15,446 nt of DNA from Baffinella frigidus (lineage: Eukaryota > Cryptophyceae > Cryptomonadales > Baffinellaceae). The notes beneath the pieces are model-generated. The model saw only the letters and a list, made by a program, of their open reading frames with translations, was not told where the DNA came from and made no database searches. The position numbers were made by a program, and so were the translations under genes. This document shows, in pieces, positions 8,801 to 14,085 of the stretch (positions are counted from its first letter, which is position 1; each line of letters begins with the position of its first letter). Location of the stretch: positions 407,825-423,270 of the forward strand of contig MU646534.1 in assembly GCA_026770585.1 (NCBI GenBank), read 5' to 3'.

Positions 8801-11800
8801 AGGGGCCTGCTCACCATCGAGCCTACCGCCCGGCTCACTGCTGTCTCAACCTTTGACCCTACACTCTACACCCTAAACCCTACGCCCTACGCCCTACGCC
8901 CTACACCCGACACCCTACACCCTACACCCTACACCCTACACCCTACACCCTACACCCTACACCCTACACCCTACACCCTAAACCCCAACCCCAACCCCTA
9001 AAATCTGAACCCGAAACCCGAAACCCGAAACCCGAAACCCTAAACCCTAAACCCTAAACCCTAAACCAGGAACAAGTTCTCCAGCACCCCTGGATGGTGA
9101 ACCAAAACACCACCGCGGTAAACCTAAACCCTACACCCTACACTCCACACCCAACACGCTAAACCCCACACCCTGAACCCCATACCCTAAACCCCAACCC
9201 CTTAACCCCATACCCTAAACCCTAAACCCTAAACTCTCAACCCTCAACCCTAAACCCTGATCCGTGAACCACCAAAACCCTGAACCCTAAACCCTAAACC
9301 CCAAACCCCAAACCCTAAACCCCAAATCCTGAACCCTAAACCCTAAACCCTAAATCCCATACCCTCAACCCTACACCAGGAGATGCCGCCAGTGCATCTG
9401 CAACGGCTGAAAGGGTACCATGCGCTCGCCTCGCTGCGCGGATCGGTGACCCCTAAACCCTACACACCACACACTAAACCCTGAACATGAAAACCTTAAC
9501 ACTACACACTCAACACTAAACACTAAACATTCAACTCTAAACCCTTCACCCAAACCCCTGAACCCTGAACCCAAACCACCAAACCCCAAACCCTCAACCC
9601 CAAACACCAAACACCAAGCACCAAACACCAAACCCTAAATCCCAAACCCTAAACCCTGAACCCTGAACCCTGAACCCTGAACCCTGAACCCTGAACCCTG
9701 AACCATGAACCCTCAAAAAGGTGAAGGCGCTGAGCATCGCGCCCGACTTCCTCTTCGACAAGTGCAAGCACAATCACCAGGTACCATAACCCCTCAACCA
9801 TAAACCATAAACCCTGAACCCTAAACCATAAACCCTGAACCCTGAACCCCAAAACCTAAACCCTAGACCCTCAACCCTAAACCCTGAACCCTGAACCCTG
9901 AACCCTAAACCCTCAACACCAAACCCTGAACCCCAAACCCTGAACCCTGAACCCTGAACCCGGAACCCTAAACTCTAAACCCATTCATCAGGAACTCGAC
10001 GTCAAGGACCTCCAGGGCGTCTTTGAGATGTGAAACCCAAAACCCGAAACCCGAATCCCGAATCCCGAATTCCGAAAACCCGGAACCCGAAACCCTGAAC
10101 TCTAAAACTTAAACCAAGGCACTTGCGTGCGCGTGCCAGGCAGGTTTTAGCGTGCGACTGGGGGCAGTCTGAGGCCAGTCGAGGGCAAGCTTTCACGCCT
10201 CAGTTGAGGGCAAGTGCGACTGGCGTGAAAGCTTGCCCTCAACGGTTGAGGGCAGGCATGCTTGCCCTCAACTGAGGCGTAAACTGTGCCGACCAGACCC
10301 TTGGACACGGCGTGCCGCAAGCTTTCCAACTGCCGATATTCAATTTGAGCCAGGTGCGGGCACGTGCGTGTGCCGCCCTGCGAAAGCCTTACGGTGCACC
10401 CGGGCAGTTGATCGGAGCTCTGCCCGAGGGTGGGGTTGAAGCTTTCGGACGATGCACTTACAAGTGCCGCCCTGCAAAAAACACTCACGGTGCACGCGCC
10501 CGGGTACTAAAACAGCACACTCTCACACAGTGTTGTTCGAGCTTCAACCTCACTGTGCAAACACGTTGGCACCCAACCGGAACACGCTCGCAGGGTGGGG
10601 TTGAAGCTTTTGGACGATGCACTTACGTGTGCCGCCCTGCAAACACCTCACCGTGCACACATACCCGGGTAACAAATCGGAGCTCTATCGCAGGGTGCAG
10701 CACCAAACACCTGGGTAGTGCCCACAAAACACCTGGATACTTCAGGTGTAAACCCTTATCGATCGAACACTGTCGCAGGGTGGGGTTGGAGCGTTCGAAA
10801 CACCTGGGTACTGAATCGGAGCTCTGCCGCAGGTTGGGCTTGAAGCTTTCGGACGATGCGCTCAATGCGATCATGCTCCTCGGGGACGCTTCCGGCGATG
10901 GTTTGCCCCCCACTATCACTTCTTCTTTATAACTCTCGATACAGTCCTAAATGGGGATGCTAAACCCTCCACTCTCAACTCTAAACCCCACACCCCACAC
11001 CCCACACCCCACACCCCACACCCCGCACCCCGCACCCCACACCCCACACCCCGCACCATAAACTGAAGCGTGCGCCTGGGGGCAGGGGTGCTGGACCGCA
11101 CGGAGTTCAAGCTAATGATTCGCGCTAACGACCGTGACAAAGGTCTACCTCTCTCTCAATACATTTACGTTCACCAATTTTGTTGAAATCATTTAAGAGC
11201 AGAATTTCGGAACAACAGGGCGAATAGAATGCTCTTCCTGAGTTTTATGCTGGCTCGTCCTTAACATTGTTTGAGAGCAGAACTCCAGAACAAAAGGGCG
11301 AATCGAACACCTTTAGGACGAGCCATAATGAAACTCAGGCAGAGCTAGAAGGTCTACCTCTATCTCAGTCTATTTGCGCTCACCAATTCGAGCCCGGGCT
11401 CTTTTCCGCCCCAACATTGACCGATTCGTACCGCAAATTCAACCTTTCATTCACGGTTGGGAGTCAAGCTCTGCCTGAGTTTTATGGTGGCTCGTCCTTA
11501 AAAGTATTCAAGAGCAGAACTCCGGTGCAAAAGGGCCAATAGAACGCCTTTAGGACGAGCCAGAACAAAACGCAGGCAGAGCTAGAAGGTCGACCTCCAT
11601 CTCAAAAGCTCACCAATTTGGTGGACCTGGGCTCTTTTCTGCTCCAAAGTTGACGGATTTGTACCGCAACCCCTGCATGTTGACTTGGGAATAGTCGGTG
11701 GACACGAGTGAGGCAGAGCTAGACTTGGCCCCGGTTGGCTAGACGTGGTGCCGTGTGTTGGCGGTGGTGTAGGCTGCGTACATGACACGATTGGGTGCGT

Positions 11801-14084
11801 GCAAAGGGTCGGTGTGATGGCACTACGACGTGTCAGGAGGGGAGGGTTCGAGGACTGTGGCTAGTCGAGAACTGCCAACGCCCACTTCTTCCTTCAACAC
11901 AGATCATCTTCGCACAGCACTGAATCAAGCCTTGACGGTTACTAAGGCGTGAGTAAGTTGTGATAGCAGTTGGAAAGGTGACCGGGGCGTGTGTTACATT
12001 CACAAGGTGTGAAGGTGGCTGAGGCCAACCGTGAATTGATGACTGATGCGATCGTGGTGCGATCCCAAAAATGTTACGAGTTGTGGAGGTTATTCGTCGG
12101 ATCATAGCCAGGCAATATGTACACGGAGGGGCTAGGAACATGCCATTCGAATCAAGTGCCTGGCTGGGATTTATCACCGACCAGAAACTGAGGTCAGCCG
12201 TGAACTGATGAGGAGTGCAATCCCTGAATGGCGGCCTCTGAATTGATGAGAGGTGCGATCCATGAATGCAGGGGCAAACCTGACGCAACGATATGCTATT
12301 TAAGGCATGAAACCAAGGCTAAGATCAGTGTGTTTAGCCACAGATTCTGTTATCATCCGAGATTAAATTGATAAGTGATGCGGTCCATGAATGCAGGGGC
12401 AAACCTGACGGAGACGCAGATCAAGCAGCTCTTTTCCATCTTCGATCAGAACGGTACGTGCTGTTCCGATAACCTGTGATCTATCATTCCCAAACGCGAG
12501 GTGTATTCATATGCACGTGAACTGGGGCAGTGATTGAGGAACATATACAGATAAGCAGTAGGGCTCCACATACAATCTTGCATGGAGTTGGTACAGTTTC
12601 TGGTCGGTGATAAATCCCAGCCAGGCACTTGATTTGAATGGCATGTTCCTAGCCCCTCCGTGTACATATTGCCTGGCTATGATCCGACGAATAACTCGAT
12701 TGTCTCCCGGCAACCTAACCCTCGACGGGTGTTATTCTCTTGGAGGTCTTTTGGAGCTCTTGGAGGTCTTTTGGTGCTGGCCCAGCAGAGGGTCAGAGCA
12801 CGATTTCGTGCAGACAGACTTTCGAAAATATTTGAAAAGTTGGTGTTTTCTGTGGAAGCAGGCGACGGGGTCGTCCCGCCTGAAGAGCTGCAAGCTCATC
12901 TCGGAAGATAACTGAAGCAGTTCCTTTTCAATAGCAGGTTGAATAGGAGAAATTAGTTAGGGCATAGTAAATTTAATTAGGCCTCCTGGTTAAATAAAAA
13001 CGCTGATTAGGGAACTGATTCAGTTATCTTCCGAGATGAAAGCGGTCCGTCGAAGCCCACCCAGTGGGCTTCGAACGAAATGTCGACCGAACATTCGGTC
13101 GAAAGGTCGGTTAATAAGATGTATTTGCACCGAGCCATTCCCTTGCTCGGATAGCGAGGGGGCAAACGGATCAAGTAATTTCTGGCTAGCCTTCCAAATG
13201 GGAAGTCTAGCGCCCACAAGTTGGACACGACTGGTACCATTTTTTGAATTCGTACCCGAATTAAAAAAGATCCGTTCGCCCCCTCGCTATCCGACCAAGG
13301 CTTATTGTTTTCTCTGAGCGCAGGTGACGGGGAGATCTCGCCAGAGGAGCTGCAAGCGGTCTTGGGGCTCCTCGGGAAAAACGTCTCGCTTGATCGCGCC
13401 ACGGGTTTCATCGTCCAAGGTGAGAGTGGACACCCTGATTCCGGCGTCGACCTAGTTACGGCATTCCATGGGGTGCTACGGTATGCAATACCGTGGCGCT
13501 GCAAGCAGTTTTGGGGCTCCTCGGGAAGAACGTCTCTCTTGATCGCGCCATGGGCTTTATCGTACAAGGTACCAACCCCAAGCCCTGAGCCCTACGCCTT
13601 AAGCCTTAAACCCTAAGCCTTAAGCCTTGAACCCCAAGCCCTGCACCCTAAGCCTTGAGCCCTAAGCCCTAAGCCCTAAGCCCTAAGCCCTAGACCCTAA
13701 ACTCTAAACCCTAAACCCTAAACCCTAAACCCTAAACCCTAAACCCCAAACCCTTACTATTAAACCCTAAACCCTAAACCCTAAACCCTAAACCCTAAAC
13801 CCTAAACCCTCAAACCCTCAAACCCAAACCCCCAACCTCAAACCCCAAACCCCAAACCCCAAACCCTAAACCCCAAACCCCAAGTTCCAAACCCCACACC
13901 GCAAACCCCAAACCCCAAACCAAAAAACATAAAACATAAAACATAAAACGTAAACCCTAAACCCTGAACCCCAATCCCCGTTGGCGCAGAGGTGGGGCCA
14001 AAGGGGGCGGAGAGGCTCTCGTACGCAGACTTCCAACGGGTGATGCTCTCGGGGGCCCTCTCGCACGTCTCGGACGCCAAGTAG
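2504..14084 (+). CDS. Calcium-dependent protein kinase (CDPK), 17-exon gene
   Basis: Joined exons: 2504-2818, 2997-3056, 3548-3621, 4805-4943, 6361-6442, 7045-7114, 8089-8203, 8702-8842, 9070-9117, 9380-9445, 9721-9780, 9992-10029, 10833-10900, 11086-11142, 12397-12453, 13324-13419, 13990-14084. All junctions are GT-AG and the phases agree, giving about 526 residues ending at TAG. Seen: glycine loop GEGG at 87-90, VAIK lysine 109, helix-C Glu 125, HCDIKPEN at 199-206, DLG at 222-224, APE at 248-250, DMWALG at 262-267, a junction segment, EF loop DASGDGVLDRTE at 421-432 and EF loop DQNGDGEISPEE at 461-472. Kinase plus EF-hands in one chain is the CDPK architecture, and the length is usual for the family. 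By family knowledge it phosphorylates Ser/Thr when Ca2+ releases the junction segment from the active site. Odd: HRD is HCD, DFG is DLG, and the third loop glycine is Ala. No N-terminal MG myristoylation motif is seen. The start is uncertain: ATG 2504 sits in a strong ACCATGG context, while in-frame ATG 2423 would add 27 residues. Confidence 0.88.
2997..3056 (+). CDS. CDPK exon 2: VAIK catalytic lysine
   Basis: Residues 106-125, beginning VAIKVTSKSH and ending VNIE. It carries ATP-binding Lys109 and the likely helix-C Glu125. The acceptor is CCAG at 2993-2996 and the donor GT is at 3057. Both junctions are phase 0. Confidence 0.88.
3057..3393 (+). other. CDPK intron 2, first part, nothing recognised
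   Basis: Non-coding sequence after exon 2. I see no copy of a CDPK exon and no clear repeat in this part. Confidence 0.5.
3394..3535. mobile_element. Foldback MITE-like element, family C copy 1
   Basis: Left end GGGGACATGTTTAATTTAAA and right end TTTAAACTAAACATGTTCCC are inverted repeats. It ends 12 bases before the exon 3 acceptor. Related copies in the opposite orientation lie at about 4428-4546 and 4668-4795. Confidence 0.75.
3548..3621 (+). CDS. CDPK exon 3: end of helix C and beta-4
   Basis: Encodes VDVFRSVGKHTNVVSLHDV and on to ETNNE. The last codon is split (GA|G) with exon 4, giving NNEYIMVIDL across the junction. The acceptor CCAG lies directly after a foldback element, and the donor GT is at 3622. 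Two decayed copies follow in the intron. Confidence 0.86.
3686..3754 (+). pseudogene. Decayed copy of CDPK exon 3 (copy 2)
   Basis: CACACCACCGTGGTCAGCCT followed by CCGCGACGTCCTCGAGA matches CACACCAACGTCGTCAGCCT with CCACGACGTTCTCGAAA of exon 3. It includes the start of the donor side (AGTACGCCCCCTGC). Extra bases after CTCGAGA break the frame. Confidence 0.75.
3828..3866 (+). pseudogene. Partial copy of CDPK exon 3 (copy 3)
   Basis: Reads SLHDVLETKTDYA against SLHDVLETNNEYA of exon 3. The 5' half is missing. The following CATTTTCTCAACAACAACTA also repeats 3663-3684, so the duplicated unit includes intron sequence. Confidence 0.75.
4195..4352. mobile_element. Foldback MITE-like element, family A copy 2
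   Basis: Near-perfect inverted arms of about 39 bases: CTAGCTCTGTCCCAGTTCAA at the left and TTGAACTGGGACAGAGCTAG at the right. The interior has G-runs. It is the same family as 188-333. Confidence 0.88.
4391..4427 (+). pseudogene. Remnant of CDPK exon 4 (copy 1)
   Basis: TGTAGGTACATAATGGTTATC copies the acceptor and first codons of exon 4 (GTAGGTACATCATGGTGATC). It then jumps to GCGTCCAACCACGTCCTTCAA from later in the exon, so the middle is deleted. A family C element follows. Confidence 0.75.
4428..4546. mobile_element. Family C element inside exon 4 copy 1
   Basis: Runs from about AAAGAACATGGCCTATCAAA to AAAGATGTCCCC. It includes the perfect 26-base palindrome at 4457-4482 centred on GAATTC. 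It is similar in order to 4668-4795. Confidence 0.65.
4553..4667 (+). pseudogene. Copy of CDPK exon 4 (copy 2), broken
   Basis: Reads MVMDLADGGALFDLIIEAG and NLTEAQASNHILQG, close to exon 4. The acceptor side is altered (ATAGGTAGATAAAAAATG), which removes the reading frame into it. The 3' end is cut by a family C element after CTGCAAG. Confidence 0.85.
4668..4795. mobile_element. Family C element between exon 4 copies
   Basis: From AAAGAAAATGGCCTATCAAA to TTTAACATGTCCCC. It matches the 4428-4546 element and the reverse complement of 3394-3535. It ends 9 bases before the real exon 4 acceptor. Confidence 0.7.
4805..4943 (+). CDS. CDPK exon 4: hinge and helices D-E
   Basis: Encodes YIMVIDLADGGALFDLI through QGLLHMHRMR (to residue 196). 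The acceptor is GTAG at 4801-4804 and the donor GT is at 4944. It is the intact member of a set of at least four related copies; two damaged copies lie upstream and one partial copy downstream. Confidence 0.88.
5030..5725. repeat. Intron 4 tandem segment repeats
   Basis: The block ACTAGGAAAGGGCCTAGCCC followed by TGGACCCCTTTCTC occurs at about 5038, 5347 and 5576, with a diverged fourth near 5693. The following GGGTACAATTTTTGA-type sequence recurs near 5403 and 5632. The blocks are 230-310 bases apart. Confidence 0.75.
5104..5173 (+). pseudogene. 3'-half copy of CDPK exon 4 (copy 3)
   Basis: Reads LTEAQASDYVLQVVQGLRHM then HRMRVRG, nearly identical to the end of exon 4, including the donor-side GAGTGCGTGG. 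No acceptor with the 5' half is present, so it is a partial duplicate in intron 4. Confidence 0.85.
5961..6032. repeat. Short tandem repeat, three ~26-base units
   Basis: The unit ATAATATTCGTGAAGCAACT is repeated three times with small changes, directly before a TTTAGGG-like array. Confidence 0.8.
6033..6100. repeat. GTGTAGGG/TTTAGGG-like array in intron 4
   Basis: Units GTGTAGGG, TTTAGGG, GAAGGG and TTCGGGG in tandem. Here the G-rich strand is the sense strand, opposite to the later introns. A smaller patch lies at 5200-5265. Confidence 0.75.
6164..6204 (+). pseudogene. Two short copies of CDPK exon 5 start
   Basis: CTGAGCCATTGCGGCATGCAG occurs twice in tandem and matches GTGAGCCATTGCGACATCAAG at the start of exon 5. 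The preceding TACTCACCCGTCCGCACACGCACGC region also matches the 20 bases before the exon 5 acceptor. Confidence 0.7.
6202..6275. repeat. 40-base tandem duplication
   Basis: GCAGAGAAAGTATT followed by GAAGCCTTTC occurs at 6202 and again at 6242, spacing 40 bases. Confidence 0.8.
6361..6442 (+). CDS. CDPK exon 5: catalytic loop and DLG
   Basis: Encodes VSHCDIKPENMLISSEG through VMLCDL plus the first base of Gly224. It carries catalytic Asp201, Asn206 and Mg-binding Asp222. Cys200 replaces the usual Arg of HRD. The acceptor is AAG at 6358-6360 and the donor GT is at 6443. Confidence 0.88.
7045..7114 (+). CDS. CDPK exon 6: activation segment
   Basis: Completes DLG and encodes MARRYKSGDGFLLGYDS then GTFDYW, the activation segment leading to APE in exon 7. 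The acceptor is GCAG at 7041-7044. The donor GT at 7115 splits the Trp codon (TG|G). The short size and clean phase on both sides support the call. Confidence 0.86.
7125..7190. repeat. CA-rich microsatellite
   Basis: CACACCCACACACACATACA and following CA/CCCA units, just after the exon 6 donor. Confidence 0.85.
7860..7949 (+). pseudogene. Nonsense copy of CDPK exon 7
   Basis: Preceded by an intact-looking ACGCAG acceptor. It reads APEIVRKQECTEAVDM and then TAG (7909-7911) where exon 7 has Trp264. The copy continues ALGVVTYIMLCGS and then ends without the donor. It is about 90% identical by eye. Using it would truncate the kinase. Confidence 0.9.
8089..8203 (+). CDS. CDPK exon 7: APE motif and helix F
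   Basis: Encodes APEIVRKQECTEAVDMWALG then VVTYIMLCGSNPFDPYGT (to residue 285). The APE and DxWxxG motifs are clear. The acceptor is GCAG at 8085-8088 and the donor GT is at 8204. A nonsense-bearing copy lies about 230 bases upstream, so this copy is the usable one. Confidence 0.9.
8702..8842 (+). CDS. CDPK exon 8: helices G-H
   Basis: Residues 286-332, from ATDSELLHNVVISKI to LLTIEPTARLTA. This is the C-lobe region leading to the invariant Arg of the RLTA motif. It is phase 0 at both ends. The acceptor AG is at 8700-8701 and the donor GT at 8843 runs straight into C-rich repeats. Confidence 0.88.
8855..9067. repeat. CCCTACA/CCCTAAA array filling intron 8
   Basis: Tandem CCCTACA units, then CCCGAAA and CCCTAAA units. 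The array reaches the exon 9 acceptor (CTAAACCAG). Confidence 0.92.
9070..9117 (+). CDS. CDPK exon 9: HPW motif
   Basis: Sixteen codons, EQVLQHPWMVNQNTTA. Joined to exon 8 this gives RLTAEQVLQHPW, the typical end of a CaMK/CDPK kinase domain. It is a 48-base island inside telomere-like repeats, with acceptor CCAG and donor GTAAAC. Confidence 0.88.
9121..9375. repeat. CCCTAAA-like array filling intron 9
   Basis: Degenerate CCCTAAA, CCCCAAA, CCCTGAA and CCCTCAA units run from the exon 9 donor to the exon 10 acceptor. Confidence 0.92.
9380..9445 (+). CDS. CDPK exon 10: junction segment
   Basis: Encodes 22 residues, starting EMPPVHLQRLKGYHALASL. By position it is the autoinhibitory junction between the kinase and the EF-hands. 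It has acceptor CCAG and donor GTGACC, phase 0, and telomere-like repeats on both sides. Confidence 0.82.
9450..9716. repeat. CCCTAAA/CCCTGAA array filling intron 10
   Basis: Degenerate units. The last part (about 9650-9705) is a regular CCCTGAA run. Confidence 0.92.
9721..9780 (+). CDS. CDPK exon 11: start of EF-hand 1
   Basis: Encodes VKALSIAPDFLFDKCKHNHQ, leading into EF-hand 1. The acceptor AAAAAG is unusual because purines directly precede it. The donor is GTACCA. Both junctions are phase 0, and the exon is an island in CCCTGAA/CCCTAAA repeats. Confidence 0.8.
9788..9982. repeat. CCCTGAA/CCCTAAA array filling intron 11
   Basis: Degenerate telomere-like units run from the exon 11 donor almost to the exon 12 acceptor. 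Confidence 0.92.
9992..10029 (+). CDS. CDPK exon 12: EF-hand 1 (degenerate)
   Basis: Encodes ELDVKDLQGVFE plus two bases of Met403. The ELDVKDL stretch is typical of an EF-hand, but the loop (CKHNHQELDVKD) has Cys at position 1 and His at position 5, so Ca2+ binding is doubtful. The donor GT is at 10030, and reading through it would give an immediate stop. Confidence 0.8.
10032..10115. repeat. CCCGAAA-like array at start of intron 12
   Basis: Units such as CCCGAAT and CCCGAAA begin directly at the exon 12 donor. Confidence 0.85.
10181..10280. repeat. Nested inverted repeats in intron 12
   Basis: GAGGGCAAGCTTTCACGCC (10181-10199) is the exact inverse of 10222-10240. ACGCCTCAGTTGAGGGCAAG (10195-10214) is the exact inverse of 10261-10280. 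The arms overlap, so two mutually exclusive hairpins are possible. Confidence 0.85.
10424..10800 (+). pseudogene. Decayed copies of the CDPK exon 13 start
   Basis: GGGTGGGGTTGAAGCTTTCGG with GACGATGC occurs at about 10428 and 10593, and a worse copy lies at 10777. They match GGTTGGGCTTGAAGCTTTCGG with GACGATGC of exon 13. Upstream ATCGGAGCTCT also repeats (10411, 10677, 10816). Copies at 10593 and 10777 keep a CGCAG acceptor. Confidence 0.8.
10833..10900 (+). CDS. CDPK exon 13: EF-hand 2, first half
   Basis: Encodes LGLKLSDDALNAIMLLGDAS and then GD plus one base. It starts the canonical loop completed by exon 14. The acceptor is GCAG ending at 10832 and the donor GT is at 10901. At least three decayed copies of the acceptor and first codons lie in the 400 bases upstream. 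Confidence 0.86.
10960..11060. repeat. CCCCACA array in intron 13
   Basis: About ten CCCCACA/CCCCGCA units in tandem after a short CCCTCCA/CTCTAAA stretch. Confidence 0.9.
11086..11142 (+). CDS. CDPK exon 14: EF-hand 2, second half
   Basis: Completes the loop DASGDGVLDRTE and continues FKLMIRANDRDK. The acceptor is GCAG ending at 11085. Two donors keep the frame: AAAG|GT ending at 11142, which is preferred, or ACC|GT ending at 11133, which drops three residues. Only the 3' end is uncertain. Confidence 0.8.
11237..11343. mobile_element. Foldback element, family D copy 1
   Basis: CCTGAGTTTTATGCTGGCTCGTCCTTA pairs with TTAGGACGAGCCATAATGAAACTCAGG, given here as two arms. The interior contains GAGCAGAACTCCAGAACAAAA. 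Confidence 0.8.
11468..11588. mobile_element. Foldback element, family D copy 2
   Basis: It has the same arms as 11237-11343 (CTCTGCCTGAGTTTTATGG and GACGAGCCAGAAC...GGCAGAG) and the same interior (GAGCAGAACTCCGG). It is a direct-orientation duplicate, followed again by CTAGAAGGTCGACCTCCATC. Confidence 0.8.
12093..12192. repeat. Left arm of ~100-base inverted repeat around exon 15
   Basis: From TTCGTCGGATCATAGCCAGG to TCACCGACCAGAAACTG. It is nearly the exact reverse complement of 12597-12695. Confidence 0.9.
12237..12285 (+). pseudogene. Partial copy of CDPK exon 15 start
   Basis: CCATGAATGCAGGGGCAAAC followed by CTGACG is identical to the acceptor and first codons of exon 15, then diverges. 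More degraded versions of the upstream GTGAATTGATGA motif lie near 12030 and 12203. Confidence 0.85.
12397..12453 (+). CDS. CDPK exon 15: EF-hand 3, entering helix
   Basis: Encodes ANLTETQIKQLFSIFDQN plus a split Gly. It supplies the entering helix and first residues of the canonical loop DQNGDGEISPEE. The acceptor is GCAG ending at 12396 and the donor is GTACGTG. A partial copy of its acceptor region lies at 12237-12285. Confidence 0.86.
12597..12695. repeat. Right arm of ~100-base inverted repeat around exon 15
   Basis: From TTTCTGGTCGGTGATAAATC to GGCTATGATCCGACGAA. It pairs with 12093-12192, placing exon 15 in the loop of a possible pre-mRNA foldback. Confidence 0.9.
12862..12912 (+). 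pseudogene. 5' copy of CDPK exon 16, cut by an element
   Basis: A GCAG acceptor and the correct phase give GDGVVPPEELQA, which would complete a canonical EF loop (DQNGDGVVPPEE). The homology stops at CTGCAAGC, where a foldback element begins. Translation then reads HLGR and stop, and no donor is seen. Either a pseudo-exon or an alternative last exon. Confidence 0.75.
12896..13040. mobile_element. Foldback element, family E
   Basis: Left end TCATCTCGGAAGATAACTGA and right end TCAGTTATCTTCCGAGATGA are inverted repeats. A related single end occurs at 7255-7282 (TCTCAAAAGATAACTGAACC). Confidence 0.85.
13132..13302. mobile_element. Foldback element, family F
   Basis: CCTTGCTCGGATAGCGAGGG with GGCAAACGGATC (left) is inverse to GATCCGTTCGCC with CCCTCGCTATCCGACCAAGG (right). 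A single related end lies at 6983-7012 in intron 5. Confidence 0.85.
13324..13419 (+). CDS. CDPK exon 16: EF-hand 3 loop and following helices
   Basis: Encodes DGEISPEELQAVLGLLGKNV followed by SLDRATGFIVQ. The acceptor is GCAG ending at 13323 and the donor is GTGAGA. It is the complete member of a three-copy set: a 5' fragment lies upstream and a 3' fragment downstream. Confidence 0.88.
13496..13569 (+). pseudogene. 3' copy of CDPK exon 16
   Basis: Reads LQAVLGLLGKNVSLDRAMGF followed by IVQG and GTACC, so the donor is kept. The EF-loop half and acceptor are missing. Most differences from exon 16 are synonymous (for example GTCTTG/GTTTTG and AAA/AAG), with one Thr-to-Met change. Confidence 0.85.
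13574..13977. repeat. Long CCCTAAA/CCTTAAG array filling intron 16
   Basis: About 400 bases. It starts with CCCTAAG/CCTTAAG variants, becomes regular CCCTAAA (about 13685-13810), then CCCCAAA and CATAAAA variants, stopping shortly before the exon 17 acceptor. Confidence 0.95.
13990..14084 (+). CDS. CDPK exon 17: degenerate EF-hand 4 and stop
   Basis: The split codon G|AG continues into VGPKGAERLSYADFQRVML and ends SHVSDAK before TAG at 14082-14084. YADFQRVM is a typical EF-hand exit helix. The loop (VGPKGAERLSYA) lacks the acidic ligands at positions 1, 5 and 12, so this fourth EF-hand probably does not bind Ca2+. The acceptor is GCAG ending at 13989. Confidence 0.86.
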
Positions 14085-14085
14085 T

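Noticed and set aside
8855-9067. A true telomere or chromosome end
   Set aside because: The arrays are degenerate, interrupted by in-frame exons and occur many times in both orientations, so they are interstitial repeats in introns.
9371-9852. Minus-strand open frames of GFRVQGLGF-type peptides
   Set aside because: They are translations of the telomere-like repeats and overlap validated kinase exons on the other strand.
10312-10932. 206-codon open frame on the plus strand
   Set aside because: It is formed by chance across repeated decoy copies of exon 13 and their spacers. Only its last part overlaps real exon 13, and it has no recognised domain.
12446-12713. Minus-strand open frames opposite exon 15
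   Set aside because: They arise from the inverted repeat arm (12597-12695), and no protein family is recognised.
12862-12912. A working additional kinase exon
   Set aside because: No donor follows and a stop appears after 16 codons. The copy at 13324 has both splice sites and continues the frame to exon 17. It is kept only as a possible alternative terminal exon.
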